A stretch of DNA of 64,000 nucleotides from Arcanobacterium_A hippocoleae (GCF_031456295.1 NZ_JAVDUJ010000001.1:744001-808000); one strand, 5' to 3'; positions 7,785 through 17,644 are shown, counted from the first letter of the stretch. Program-made: numbers and translations. The notes: generated from the letters alone by a model not told the origin.

Positions 7785-8774
7785 GTGCAAAAGCAACAGA
7801 AATTATTCAGAACCAACACAGACGGAAAATCAGCTAATCTCACTCGTTTCGCCTGGATTTCGATCATTGCCGCAGTTTTCACGATCGCTACCAAACTGGG
7901 CGCATATCTTCTCGTCGGCTCTGTTTCCTTACTTTCTGACGCAATGGAGTCAGTGGTCAATCTCGTCGCTGCCGTGGTCGCCCTAGTTTCGCTAAAAATA
8001 GCGGCAAAACCAGCTGATTCTTCCTTCACTTTTGGTCGTTCAAAAGCCGAATATTTTTCGGCAGCCGTCGAGGGCGCAATGATTTTCGGCGCTGCCGCGC
8101 TGATCCTCTTTTCTGCAATCGAGCGAATCCTCCATCCTGTCACGCTCAATAATTTCGGCATCGGCCTGCTCATCTCAGCAATTTCCGCAGGAGTAAATCT
8201 GATCGTCGGGATCTACCTGATTCGCAGCGGTCAAAAATATTCTTCACCAGCATTAACGGCAGACGGCAAGCATCTGCTCACTGACGTGATCACGACGGCT
8301 GGAGTGCTCATTGGGGTACTGCTCATCTGGCTTACTGGTCAACAAATTCTCGATCCGATCTTTGCCATCGCTGTTGCACTCAACATTATCTATATTGGAA
8401 TCGGGCTGATCCGCACCGCCCTGGCTGGCTTACTAGACGTTACTCTCCCATCCACAGAAAACACGACCATTATCGAGATCCTGCACACTTTCCAAAAAGA
8501 CGGAGTAATCACATTCCACGGGTTGCAAACCCGCGTATCCGGCAGAGCCCGCTACGTAAATCTTGATATGCAGGTACCCGATGATTGGACGGTAAAGGCT
8601 GGCCATGATTTGGCGATGCAAATCGAAGCTGAGATCCAAAATGCTCTTGAGAACTGCGAAGTTGCAATCCATATCGAGCCAATCAGCGATCCGGCATCAT
8701 ATGAAGATATCCCCTGCGGGTATGTTCCGCTGATGCGCGCAAATGATGCAATCAAACCACCGACGCAAATGTGA
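7785..8774 (+). CDS. Cation diffusion facilitator (CDF) family metal efflux protein
   Basis: 329 residues from the GTG at 7785, chosen because GGGAAG lies 8 nt upstream and the N-terminus then fits the family. Six hydrophobic segments span about residues 18-210, followed by a cytoplasmic C-terminal domain (about 225-315: VITFHGLQTRVSGRARYVNLDMQ). CDF proteins exchange Zn, Mn, Fe or Co for protons. In the second transmembrane segment the metal site reads LLSDAMESVVN, so the usual His/Asp-x3-Asp pair is Glu-x3-Asn. In segment five it is HLLTD, the canonical HxxxD. The metal cannot be assigned from this. Confidence 0.88.
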   Translation: MQKQQKLFRTNTDGKSANLTRFAWISIIAAVFTIATKLGAYLLVGSVSLLSDAMESVVNLVAAVVALVSLKIAAKPADSSFTFGRSKAEYFSAAVEGAMIFGAAALILFSAIERILHPVTLNNFGIGLLISAISAGVNLIVGIYLIRSGQKYSSPALTADGKHLLTDVITTAGVLIGVLLIWLTGQQILDPIFAIAVALNIIYIGIGLIRTALAGLLDVTLPSTENTTIIEILHTFQKDGVITFHGLQTRVSGRARYVNLDMQVPDDWTVKAGHDLAMQIEAEIQNALENCEVAIHIEPISDPASYEDIPCGYVPLMRANDAIKPPTQM

Positions 8775-8775
8775 T

Positions 8776-8970
8776 GCCACTCCTGAATAAATCTCATACG
8801 CATTACGTCTTGCATCCATTACCGCCATCTGCTGGCGTTATCTTGGAAACTTCCCATCAGCTACCGCAAATTCAGAAAAACGCGAAATTCGATTCACCGT
8901 CGGAGTAAGCAACACCCCAGCATTACGCGCAATCCAAATGGCGCGTAGCTTATCGCGTCATAGATCTAAG
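8776..8970 (-). pseudogene. Relic fragment of an amidohydrolase related to the gene at 9162-10298
   Basis: Minus-strand translation gives IWIARNAGVLLTPTVNRISR followed by FSEFAVADGKF. It aligns without gaps to IEMAREAGIVLTPTVNQISR followed by FPEFAAAGHRF of the intact neighbour. After an in-frame TAA (8838-8840) similarity resumes weakly (QQMAVMDARRNAY against KRMLGMDLQRSEH). Another stop lies upstream. Only about 60 codons of a roughly 378-codon gene survive. It is either a decayed paralogue or a second gene copy lost by deletion. The rest of 8971-9161 is AT-rich and shows nothing I can name. Confidence 0.75.
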
Positions 8971-9161
8971 GCTCAAGACTTATTGACATTCTCCTGCAAT
9001 CTCTTTATGCGCATCACAACATAGACAAATGTTGATAACTTAATCCAAGATTTGTTGTTATTTCAATGCAATTACTAGTTTTAGTCAATAAAAAATCGAT
9101 TATCTGAAGCATTCAGAATTTCGTTGCGTTTAGCGCGGCTGCAGGATGCGTGTAAAATTTT

Positions 9162-10298
9162 TCAGAATATTTCAATCCCGTCGATAAATACGTGTTTCGG
9201 GCGAGAAACAACAGTGATATCCTGCTCTGGGTCAGTTTCATAAACTACAAAGTCAGCTGGGGCACCTGCACCCCACGTATCAAAACCTAAGAGCTCACGC
9301 CCGCGCCACGAAGCTGCAGCCATCACCGTATCAGCTGGCATCCCATTCGCCACGGCAGTTTCTAATTCCACCCACAGCCCGCGCTCTGCCACATCTTCTG
9401 CCGTATCCGACCCCATCAGCAAATCAATTCCCGCATCCACAAACATCTGCAGATGTTCACTCCGCTGAAGATCCATCCCAAGCATCCGCTTTTGATAGAC
9501 CGGAAATCTGTGCCCAGCCGCAGCAAACTCCGGGAAACGTGAAATTTGATTTACCGTCGGAGTTAAGACGATTCCTGCCTCACGCGCCATTTCAATTTCC
9601 GCAAAACTCATACCGGTGCCATGCTCGATTCCATCCACACCAGCAGCTAAAATCATTGGAACCGTCTCGGCAGCAAAAGTATGGACCGTGACTTTTACGC
9701 CCAACTCATGGGCACGCTCCACAGCTGCTTGCAGTAAATCGGCTTCCCAAAGCGGCGTTAGATCACCTCGTTCACGGTCAATCCAATCACCGATAATTTT
9801 AATCCACCCATCCGATTTCGCTGCCTGCACTTCAACTTCCGCAAGCAGATCACCCGGTTCCACTTCTACCGCTAAATATCTGGTATAACGTTTCCGCCGT
9901 GCAATATGCTGCCCGCAGTGAATCACTTTCGGCAAGCCGATACACGCAACCTCATTCGGATTACGCTGCCCGCCCGAATCACGAATTGCAGTTACGCCAT
10001 GTTTTGCGCAAATTTCCAGCCGTTGCCGCATCTGCGCATCACTTGGCGCTGCTGCCCCATGATTCATGCCAATATGCGTATGTGTATCAAGCAGCCCCGG
10101 ATAGATAAAACCATTTATTTCGACGACGGATTCAGGCAGATTAACAGCTATGCCAGCAATTGTGCCGTCAGCGCCGATATCGCTGAATTTTTTGCTGCCG
10201 CTCCCAAGCGGGTTTTCATGGTGCAGCACACCTGCCGCAATCCATGCTTCCCGCAGAGCTGTACCGCGAAGTTCGCCGCTGAGATGATAAATCGTCAT
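9162..10298 (-). CDS. Metal-dependent amidohydrolase (imidazolonepropionase/prolidase-like)
   Basis: 378-residue amidohydrolase-superfamily enzyme. A small N-terminal beta-sandwich is followed by the metal-binding HxH in GLLDTHTHIGM (about residue 72). A later metal His is in VTVHTFAAE, another in GIEHGTG, and the catalytic Asp is in LLMGSDTAED (about 312). The C-terminal strand (DFVVYETDPEQDITV) closes the sandwich. Known relatives hydrolyse cyclic amides or dipeptides; the substrate here is unknown. A decayed copy lies 200 bp downstream. Confidence 0.82.
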   Translation of the reverse strand: MTIYHLSGELRGTALREAWIAAGVLHHENPLGSGSKKFSDIGADGTIAGIAVNLPESVVEINGFIYPGLLDTHTHIGMNHGAAAPSDAQMRQRLEICAKHGVTAIRDSGGQRNPNEVACIGLPKVIHCGQHIARRKRYTRYLAVEVEPGDLLAEVEVQAAKSDGWIKIIGDWIDRERGDLTPLWEADLLQAAVERAHELGVKVTVHTFAAETVPMILAAGVDGIEHGTGMSFAEIEMAREAGIVLTPTVNQISRFPEFAAAGHRFPVYQKRMLGMDLQRSEHLQMFVDAGIDLLMGSDTAEDVAERGLWVELETAVANGMPADTVMAAASWRGRELLGFDTWGAGAPADFVVYETDPEQDITVVSRPKHVFIDGIEIF

Positions 10299-10385
10299 CT
10301 ATACCCCCGTCTCCAGCGCTAAATAGTTTGCTGCATCCCGCTCCCTGAATCCTGCTCGAAAATCCAGTGCGCTCCGCACTATTTT

Positions 10386-11969
10386 TCAGCGCAGGAACTG
10401 TTTCAACGCATCCAAATCCACATCTTGGGCACTACTCGGGCTGCCTGCCGGTAATCTGCCGAAAGCACTTCCAGATTTCGCAGCACCGCCTTGCGCAGCT
10501 TCCCGCTGGGCAGCAAGTTCTTGCTGCCGGCGCTTCGCCGGATTTCCAGAACGCCCTTTTTTACCTCCGGAAATACGCTTATTCGCTTTTTTCTTTTGCT
10601 TCTTCGTATATCCGCCGCCCATCCCCGGCATCCCGGGAATATTCGGCATTCCTGGAATATTCGGCATCCCGCCGCGCGAAACCTGCTGCATCATCTTCTT
10701 CGCGGCAAGGAAGCGATCCATCAGGGAATTAACTTCCGGAACACTCGTACCCGAACCTTTTGCGATTCGCCGCCGGCGCGAACCGTCGAGAATCGCAGGA
10801 TCAGTGCGTTCAGCTTTCGTCATCGAACGCACGATCGCCACCTGACGGTCAATTTCGCGTTCATCAAAATTATCGAGTGCTTCCCGGTATTGATTCATGC
10901 CTGGAAGCATTCCCATAATTTTCTTCATTGAGCCCATCTTGCGCATCTGCTCAAGTTGCTCTAGGAAATCATCAAGAGTGAATGTACCTTTCGCCATTTT
11001 TGCAGCGAGATCTTCGGCTTCATTCGCGTCCCATGTGCGCTCAGCCTGCTCAATCAGTGTGAGTAAATCACCCATATCGAGGATTCGGGAAGCCATCCGG
11101 TCAGCGTGGAAACGTTCAAAAGCATCAAGTTTTTCACCAGTAGATGCGAAAAGTACCGGCTGCCCGGTAACACCGCGGACCGAAAGCGCTGCACCACCGC
11201 GCGCATCACCATCCAGCTTCGATAGTACTACGCCGGTAAAGCCAACACCGTCACGGAAAGCAATCGAAGTATTGACGGCATCTTGCCCGACCATTGCATC
11301 AAGTACAAACAAGATTTCAGCTGGATTTACTGCATCGCGAATATCCCGTGCCTGCTGCATCATTTCTTCGTCGATACCGAGCCGGCCAGCGGTATCGACC
11401 ACAACCACGTGAAACCCATTTTCCCGCGCGTAAGCCACACCGCTGCGAGCCACTTCCACTGGATCACCGATTCCGTTACCCGGCTGCGGCGCCCAGACTT
11501 CTACGCCAGCCTGCGCCCCTACTACTTGCAATTGATTTACCGCATTCGGACGCTGCAAATCGGAAGCTACCAGCAAAGTTTGTTTATTTTGTGTACGCAG
11601 CCATCTGCCCAGCTTTCCAGCAAGCGTGGTTTTACCCGCACCTTGCAGACCAGCAAGCATAATTACCGTCGGACCGTGCTGCGCCCAATTCAGCTCACGA
11701 GTTTCTCCGCCAAGTACTTCGATCAGCTCTTCATTAACGATTTTCACAACCTGTTGTGCCGGATTCAATGCTTTCGACACCAGTGCCCCAACAGCTTTTT
11801 CCCGCACTGCCGCAGTGAAGGAACGAACCACTGGAAGCGCGACATCTGCATCAAGTAAAGCGCGCCGAATATCAGAAATGACTGCTTCGACATCTGCTTC
11901 ACTGAGCCGGCCTTGCTTCCGCAAATTTCGCAGTGAGTTTGTAATTCGATCTGAAAGTGAGTTGAACAT
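10386..11969 (-). CDS. ffh: Signal recognition particle protein Ffh
   Basis: 527-residue SRP54 GTPase that binds 4.5S RNA and signal sequences and docks with FtsY. Order: N domain (about 1-90), GTPase domain with P-loop GLQGAGKTT (about 106-114), VVDTAGRLG and SKLDGDARGGAALS. The M domain begins at about 300 and holds the RNA-binding helix SRRRRIAKGSGTSVPEVNSL. The C-terminal tail is Met/Gly/Pro-rich (MPNIPGMPNIPGMPGMGGG) and then Lys-rich. AAGGAA precedes the ATG. ftsY is the next gene upstream on the same strand, across a 157-bp gap carrying a poly-T/poly-G tract. Confidence 0.97.
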   Translation of the reverse strand: MFNSLSDRITNSLRNLRKQGRLSEADVEAVISDIRRALLDADVALPVVRSFTAAVREKAVGALVSKALNPAQQVVKIVNEELIEVLGGETRELNWAQHGPTVIMLAGLQGAGKTTLAGKLGRWLRTQNKQTLLVASDLQRPNAVNQLQVVGAQAGVEVWAPQPGNGIGDPVEVARSGVAYARENGFHVVVVDTAGRLGIDEEMMQQARDIRDAVNPAEILFVLDAMVGQDAVNTSIAFRDGVGFTGVVLSKLDGDARGGAALSVRGVTGQPVLFASTGEKLDAFERFHADRMASRILDMGDLLTLIEQAERTWDANEAEDLAAKMAKGTFTLDDFLEQLEQMRKMGSMKKIMGMLPGMNQYREALDNFDEREIDRQVAIVRSMTKAERTDPAILDGSRRRRIAKGSGTSVPEVNSLMDRFLAAKKMMQQVSRGGMPNIPGMPNIPGMPGMGGGYTKKQKKKANKRISGGKKGRSGNPAKRRQQELAAQREAAQGGAAKSGSAFGRLPAGSPSSAQDVDLDALKQFLR

Positions 11970-12020
11970 CTATTTTCCTTGGTATTGCTTATTTTGTGAC
12001 GAATTGAGGGATTATCAGAG

Positions 12021-12053
12021 GCGCTTGCCTGAGTTTTTTTGGGGGGGGGGGGG
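12021..12053 (+). repeat. Hairpin followed by T7 and G13 homopolymer tracts
   Basis: In the ftsY-ffh gap the plus strand reads AGGC-GCTT-GCCT, then GAG, T7 (12034-12040) and G13 (12041-12053). On the coding strand it is a C13-A7 run within the ffh upstream region. It is one of only two such tracts in the window (see 44680-44717). Long G runs slip during replication, so the length may vary between cells; it may also be a sequencing error. Confidence 0.85.
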
Positions 12054-12126
12054 CACGGTTGTGAATTTATTTCAAGATTTGTCTCCCGCTGGTATCTGTA
12101 AACTCATGCATCGCCGGAAAAGTAAA

Positions 12127-13341
12127 TCAGGCAAGCAGAGAATCAACGAAATTTTCTGGATCGAATGGAGCAAGATCATCCGCGCCTTCACCCAAACCAA
12201 TAAATTTCACTGGTACGCCAAGCGTGCGCTGTACAGAGATCACGATGCCGCCTTTCGCAGTTCCATCAAGCTTCGACAGCACAATTCCGGTAATATTTGC
12301 AACTTCAGCAAAAATTTTTGCTTGCTGCAGACCGTTTTGCCCTGTAGTTGCGTCAAGCACAAGCAACACTTCACGCACCGGAACTTGCTTTTCCATCACA
12401 CGCTTGATTTTGCCAAGCTCATCCATCAATCCGGCCTTATTTTGTAAGCGCCCAGCAGTATCCACGATCACCACATCTGCCTGCACATCGCAAGCCGTCT
12501 TTACTGCTTCAAATGCCACAGAAGCAGGATCTGCGCCTTCCCGATTTGCGCGTACTACCTGCACGCCTACACGTTCGCCCCAAGTTTGCAGCTGATCGGC
12601 TGCTGCCGCACGGAATGTATCTGCTGCACCCAGCACAATCTGTTTTTCTTCAGCCACGAGCAATCGCGCAAGTTTGCCGGTAGTAGTAGTTTTTCCAGTA
12701 CCATTCACCCCAACCATTAAGATCGGAGCTGGGAGTTTCTGCCCATCGACGAGATCGCGCGGAGCCAAATCAAGCTCACGTGATGCATCAACTTGCACTG
12801 CGCGCAATAGTTCAGCATGCAATAATTGCTTGACGGTAGCAGCATCTGCACTACCTTTTACTTTCACTTCCCGCTGCAGGTTTTCCAGGATTTCAGTAGT
12901 AGCATCCATGCCGACATCAGCCATCAGGAGAGTTTCTTCGATCTCTTCCCAATCTTGTGCGGACAGCTCTGTACGCGAAAGAATCGCCAGGATCGACTGC
13001 CCAAGCCCGCCACCTTTGGCAAGTCTTGCCCGCAAACGCTGCATCCTAGATGGTACAGATTCAGGAACTTCATATTGTGCTGCAATACTTTGCAGAGCAG
13101 TAGTATCTTGTGCTGCTCCACCTTTCTCAGCTCCTGGTTCGTCCGCTAACGGCACGTCTTCAATAATTTGTGCATCTGCGATTTCCTGCGCTTCGAGCTG
13201 TGCACGCTTCTGTGTGCTTGCAGGAAGTTCATTGCGAGATTTATTTTTCTGCTGCCAAACTGCTATTACCACGCCACTGCCAACAAGTACTACAAGCAGA
13301 GCAATAACTAGTGCGAGCAAATTTTCTTGAATAAATTGCAC
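12127..13341 (-). CDS. ftsY: Signal recognition particle receptor FtsY
   Basis: 404-residue SRP receptor GTPase. The N-terminus has one transmembrane segment (about residues 8-28: LLALVIALLVVLVGSGVVIAV) followed by an acidic A region, the usual membrane-anchored actinobacterial form. The NG domain starts at about 100. P-loop is GVNGTGKTTTTGKLARLL (about 210), then DTFRAAAADQL, VDTAGRLQNK, and SKLDGTAKGGI with the closing GLGEGADDLAPFDPENFVDSL. The start is a GTG with AAAGGA 7 nt upstream. The gene lies downstream of smc and a small membrane protein. Confidence 0.96.
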   Translation of the reverse strand: MQFIQENLLALVIALLVVLVGSGVVIAVWQQKNKSRNELPASTQKRAQLEAQEIADAQIIEDVPLADEPGAEKGGAAQDTTALQSIAAQYEVPESVPSRMQRLRARLAKGGGLGQSILAILSRTELSAQDWEEIEETLLMADVGMDATTEILENLQREVKVKGSADAATVKQLLHAELLRAVQVDASRELDLAPRDLVDGQKLPAPILMVGVNGTGKTTTTGKLARLLVAEEKQIVLGAADTFRAAAADQLQTWGERVGVQVVRANREGADPASVAFEAVKTACDVQADVVIVDTAGRLQNKAGLMDELGKIKRVMEKQVPVREVLLVLDATTGQNGLQQAKIFAEVANITGIVLSKLDGTAKGGIVISVQRTLGVPVKFIGLGEGADDLAPFDPENFVDSLLA

Positions 13342-13425
13342 GTGCCGATCCTTTGAAAGACTTGAATTTGAATATAGTTATCTCCATTTTATCGGCACTG
13401 TAAGAAGAAATGGAAACGCCTCAGC

Positions 13426-13869
13426 TCAGTTGGGGAGTTTTTCTTCCGTTTCGGGTAATTCATCGTCGGTTTCAACAGATTCATCACGCGAATTACGCGG
13501 ATCTTCACTCACTTCCGCAGTTACCGTTTCGGCATGATCTGTACCGATTTCAGGGATTTTTTCAGCCAGATCTTTCTTTCCCCCAAGTTTCGGCGCGTAA
13601 GCAGCTACTCCTTGCACTGCGACTGATATTTTTTCGACGGCAATATCAGTAGAAATCTCATCTTTTTCAAACGTATCGAAGAGATCAGCTACCGAACCAT
13701 GTGAAACTTGTACTTCAAAATCGTCATTACGTAATTCTTTATTGCGCCATGCCAAAATCGTTTGGCCGATAAATTCGTCAGTCTGCCCTGTGCTATTGCG
13801 ACGCACCAGATAAAGCGCCGAGGCACCCACCACCAACACCACAATCAAAGAAATAATTACGAATTCCAT
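13426..13869 (-). CDS. Hypothetical single-pass membrane protein between smc and ftsY
   Basis: 147 residues that I do not recognise. One N-terminal transmembrane segment (about 3-22: FVIISLIVVLVVGASALYLV) is followed by Arg residues, so the rest is probably cytoplasmic. The middle (about 30-100) could fold, and the C-terminal 50 residues are acidic and low-complexity. It is co-oriented with smc (97 bp upstream) and ftsY (84 bp downstream), and so is probably in the same transcript. Confidence 0.7.
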   Translation of the reverse strand: MEFVIISLIVVLVVGASALYLVRRNSTGQTDEFIGQTILAWRNKELRNDDFEVQVSHGSVADLFDTFEKDEISTDIAVEKISVAVQGVAAYAPKLGGKKDLAEKIPEIGTDHAETVTAEVSEDPRNSRDESVETDDELPETEEKLPN

Positions 13870-13966
13870 GCTTTAATTATCCCTGATCCATTCTTTCCTG
13901 TATTGCATTTATCCGCGAGATTGCGCACATCGCAACGTCCTTCTTATTCCGATCCGCGCCAATATT

Positions 13967-16900
13967 TCACTTTTGATCCACTAATTCTTGCAACCGCTGC
14001 GAAATCACTGATGTGACCCCCTGCTCCTTCATTGCTACTCCATAAAGCGCATCAGCAATTTCCATTGTGCGTTTTTGGTGTGTGATCACCAATAGTTGCG
14101 AATTGTCTTGCAGCTCTTTGAAAATTTCAATCAATCGTGAAAGATTTACATCATCCAGCGCAGCTTCCACCTCATCCATTACATAGAAAGGCGACGGGCG
14201 CGCCTTGAAAATCGAGACAAGGAACGCGATTGCCGTCAACGAACGTTCCCCACCGGAAAGCAATGACAGCCGTTTTACCCGTTTCCCTGGCGGACGGGCT
14301 TCAATCTCGATCCCTGTAGTAAGCGGAGAATCTGGGTCAGTGAGGATCAGCTTGCCTTCACCACCCGGAAAGAGTCTGGTAAAAGTACCGGTAAATTCAC
14401 GCGATACATCAACAAAAGCTGCTTGCATCACTTCATTCACGCGTTTATCAATATCACGTACAATTTTCAGCAAATCTTCACGCGATTTCCGTAAATCCTG
14501 TAACTGTTCTGTAAGATAACGTTGCCGCTCTTCTAAAGCCGCGTGTTCTTCCAAAGCAAGCGGATTGATTTTTCCCAGACGGGAAAGATCACGCTCTGCG
14601 CGGGCAAGCCGTTTTTCCTGCTCTGCGCGCACAAATGGAATTTGCTTCACGCCGCTGGGCGTTTCACTATTTTCCGTTTGCGCCTGATCTTCCGCTGTTG
14701 CAGATAGCGGCTGTACCGTATTAGTTTGAATATCAACTTCGATCAGCAAATGCGGACCGTATTCATCAATCAAGGTCTGCGCAGGCAGCCCCAAATCGTC
14801 GATCGCTTTCGCAGCAAGCTGTTCGTATTTGGATCGTAATTGTGCCAAAGCAAGTTCACGACGATGCGCAAGATCATCTAAGGTGCGCTGTTCAGTCTGC
14901 AAATCTTGGAGGATTTTCCGTGCTGTGTGAAGACTCGTATCCTGCGCGCTGCGCTCAGCTTCGGCATCCTGCCGTTCACTTGTGACCGCGGTAAGCAGCT
15001 CTTGCGTACGGCTTAATGCAAGGCGGGAAGTCCCACTGATTCGCGCTGCATGATCTGCCAATTCGAGACGACGTGTAGCTTGCCGTTCTTCCTGTGCAAT
15101 CCGTGCCGCTACCGCATGGGCCTGGTTTTCGAGTGCTGCACCTTTCCCAGCTACTGCCCGCAGCCGTTCTTCTTTCGTGCGTAATACTAGGCGTGCCTGG
15201 GTTTCGTCAGTACGTGCTTGCACTGTATTTTGATGCGCACTTTCACGTTCTCTAGTGAGTTCTGCAAGCCGTGATTCGTTTTCTTCAGGTTCTTCATCCA
15301 ATGCTATTTGCTGCGCGTTAAGCTGCGCTAATTCGTTTTGCGCGAGACTTATTTCTTGCTGGATTTTTGCTTGCCGTGCCTCATTTCGTGCCACTTCGTC
15401 TTCTGCAGACTGGACGCTTTGCCGCAAAACTCCCAGCTGCGCACTGACGGCTGCAAGGGAAGAATCACGCGCGTTTAGCTGCAGCGAAATCTGATCAAAT
15501 TCTGCTTGTGCAAGTGCAAGTTTTGCTTCCGCCTGGATCACGGCCTGATCGGCAGCTGTTTTTTCAGCAGCCGCAGATTCTTCCTGCGCACGCGCATCTG
15601 CATACATTGCTTGCCGCGCAAGCACTGCCCCGGTTTGCACTGCCCCACCTGAAATATGCTGTGGTGTAAGCACATCTCCTGCTAGTGTCACAACTCGCAG
15701 CGCTCCGGCAGCGAGCAGCTTGCGTGCGACACTCAAATCAGCAGCAAGAATCGTGTGCTCCAAAATCTCACGTGCAAGAATATTTGTGCGCGTGTTTACG
15801 CTCAATGCATCAATTCCAAGAATTGCTTCCGTTTCATCAAAATTGCTTTCTCTGAGCGCTTGCCTGGCTTGCTTAATTTGCTGATCTTGCTGCGGATCCG
15901 ATACTGATTCAGCTTTTTCTACACCGCCTGCAGCACCGGAAATCAACAATTCGAGATGCCCTGACTGAGCCTCGCGAGCGCCACGCAGAGCATCAATTGC
16001 ACTATCGATCGAATCCATGACGGCCCCGGTAGCTACTCCGTACAAGCCTGCTTCAACTGCAGCTTCCCAGCCAGATCGAATCTGCAATTGATCACGCACC
16101 AGCCCTTGCACTCCAAGACGATATTCATCAAATACCCAGGCAGTAGCATCTTCCGGCGCTAAAGAAAGCTCAAGGGTCTGGGCTTTTGCCTGCCATTTCG
16201 CGGCATTGGTAGCTGCGGTAACGGCAAGCTCACGGGCAGCGGCCAGTGCAGCTTTTACTTCGCTCAATTCACGCGATGCTTCTTCTTGCGAAATTGCGAG
16301 AGTATCATCGCCGTCAGTTTGAGCGACAATATCTTGCTCAAGCTTTGCCACCTGTTCAGCGGATTGTACTGCTCTGTGCCGTGCAGTTTCGGATGCTGCC
16401 TTTACACGGGCAGATTCGGCTGTGAGTGACTCTATTTTAGAGCGGACGGTGGAAATTTTTCCTCCCAGCCGAGCAGCAGATTCGCGCCGGTCAGCAAGCC
16501 TGCGTGAAAGAGAAGCTAGCTGTCGGTCAATATCACGTTCGACAGCTTCAGCTTTCTCACGTGCAGCTACCGAGTCTGAAAGTAGATCTTGTGCCGCTTC
16601 TTGCGCTTTTGCATATTCTTCCTCTTGCGCAAACGCAGCCGCAGCACGTTCGCTGATCTGCTGCGGGCTCTCACCGCGGTGAATATTTGGCCCTACCTGC
16701 CGTAAGGAATGTTCTCTTTCATCTGCCAGCTGGACTAGTGCCCGAAATCTTTCTACGAGCGATGTGAGGCGTTGCCATTGCTCAGTTAGCAGGGCGATTT
16801 TTGGCGAAGCAGCAGCTACTTCCGACTCTAATATTTGAACTTCGTTTGCAGCTGCAGCAAGTTTTTTCACGAGCTCTTCACGCTGTGTATCAAAAGCATG

Positions 16901-17644
16901 ATCGTCAATGGATTGTGCCGAAAGTCGGGCTTGTGCTTGCGCTAAATCGTCAGCTAAAAGCCGCGCCCGTGCATCAAACACTTCACGTTGAATCACTTGA
17001 GCGCGCCGTGCTGTGGCGGCTTGCCGGGCAAGCGGCCCAAGTTGGCGCCGCAATTCTCCTGCTAAATCTTCGATCCGAGTTAAATTGCCTTGCATCGATT
17101 CCAGTTTGCGTAAGGCTTTTTCTTTCCGACGGCGGTGTTTTAGCACTCCGGCAGCTTCTTCAATAAAGTAGCGGCGTTCTTCGGGAGTAGCTGTGAGTAC
17201 TTCGTCGAGTTTGCCTTGCCCGATAATGACATGCATTTCTTTCCCCATGCCGGTATCAGAAAGCAACTCTTGAATATCGAGGAGCCGGCAGGAAGTGCCG
17301 TTGATTGCATATTCTGAACCGCCTGAGCGAAACAAGGTACGGGTGATCGTCACTTCTGAATAGTCGATTGGGAGCACGCCGTCAGTGTTGTCAATTGTTA
17401 AGGAAACTTCAGCACGCCCGAGAGCAGGGCGTTTTGCGGTACCAGCGAAGATCACATCAGACATTTGCCCGCCACGCAAATTTTTCGCACCCTGCTCGCC
17501 CATGACCCAGGTGAGTGCATCAACTACATTGGATTTACCAGATCCGTTCGGACCAACCACACAGTTGATGCCTGGCTCGAAATTGAGCGCAGTGGTGCTT
17601 GCAAATGACTTAAAGCCGCGCAAGATCAATGATTTTAGATGCAC
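13967..17644 (-). CDS. smc: Chromosome segregation ATPase SMC
   Basis: 1225-residue SMC protein, core of the condensin that organises and segregates the chromosome. N-terminal head: MHLKSLILRGFKSFASTTAL with Walker A GPNGSGKSNVVDALTW (about 33-48) and GQGKLDEVLTATPEERR. Coiled coil from about 165 to 500, hinge about 505-665 (VFDEYRLGVQGLVRDQL to GDVLTPQHISGGAVQTG), returning coil to about 1040. The C-terminal head has the signature LLSGGERSLTAIAFLV and Walker B FYVMDEVEAALDDVN. Start is GTG with GGGAG 10 nt upstream. All key motifs are intact. Confidence 0.97.
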   Translation of the reverse strand: MHLKSLILRGFKSFASTTALNFEPGINCVVGPNGSGKSNVVDALTWVMGEQGAKNLRGGQMSDVIFAGTAKRPALGRAEVSLTIDNTDGVLPIDYSEVTITRTLFRSGGSEYAINGTSCRLLDIQELLSDTGMGKEMHVIIGQGKLDEVLTATPEERRYFIEEAAGVLKHRRRKEKALRKLESMQGNLTRIEDLAGELRRQLGPLARQAATARRAQVIQREVFDARARLLADDLAQAQARLSAQSIDDHAFDTQREELVKKLAAAANEVQILESEVAAASPKIALLTEQWQRLTSLVERFRALVQLADEREHSLRQVGPNIHRGESPQQISERAAAAFAQEEEYAKAQEAAQDLLSDSVAAREKAEAVERDIDRQLASLSRRLADRRESAARLGGKISTVRSKIESLTAESARVKAASETARHRAVQSAEQVAKLEQDIVAQTDGDDTLAISQEEASRELSEVKAALAAARELAVTAATNAAKWQAKAQTLELSLAPEDATAWVFDEYRLGVQGLVRDQLQIRSGWEAAVEAGLYGVATGAVMDSIDSAIDALRGAREAQSGHLELLISGAAGGVEKAESVSDPQQDQQIKQARQALRESNFDETEAILGIDALSVNTRTNILAREILEHTILAADLSVARKLLAAGALRVVTLAGDVLTPQHISGGAVQTGAVLARQAMYADARAQEESAAAEKTAADQAVIQAEAKLALAQAEFDQISLQLNARDSSLAAVSAQLGVLRQSVQSAEDEVARNEARQAKIQQEISLAQNELAQLNAQQIALDEEPEENESRLAELTRERESAHQNTVQARTDETQARLVLRTKEERLRAVAGKGAALENQAHAVAARIAQEERQATRRLELADHAARISGTSRLALSRTQELLTAVTSERQDAEAERSAQDTSLHTARKILQDLQTEQRTLDDLAHRRELALAQLRSKYEQLAAKAIDDLGLPAQTLIDEYGPHLLIEVDIQTNTVQPLSATAEDQAQTENSETPSGVKQIPFVRAEQEKRLARAERDLSRLGKINPLALEEHAALEERQRYLTEQLQDLRKSREDLLKIVRDIDKRVNEVMQAAFVDVSREFTGTFTRLFPGGEGKLILTDPDSPLTTGIEIEARPPGKRVKRLSLLSGGERSLTAIAFLVSIFKARPSPFYVMDEVEAALDDVNLSRLIEIFKELQDNSQLLVITHQKRTMEIADALYGVAMKEQGVTSVISQRLQELVDQK

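Noticed and set aside
13967..17644. Many open frames antisense to smc, ileS, ffh, putA and the GH35 gene
   Set aside because: They lie opposite strongly coding genes, show no family motifs and arise from codon bias of the true frame.
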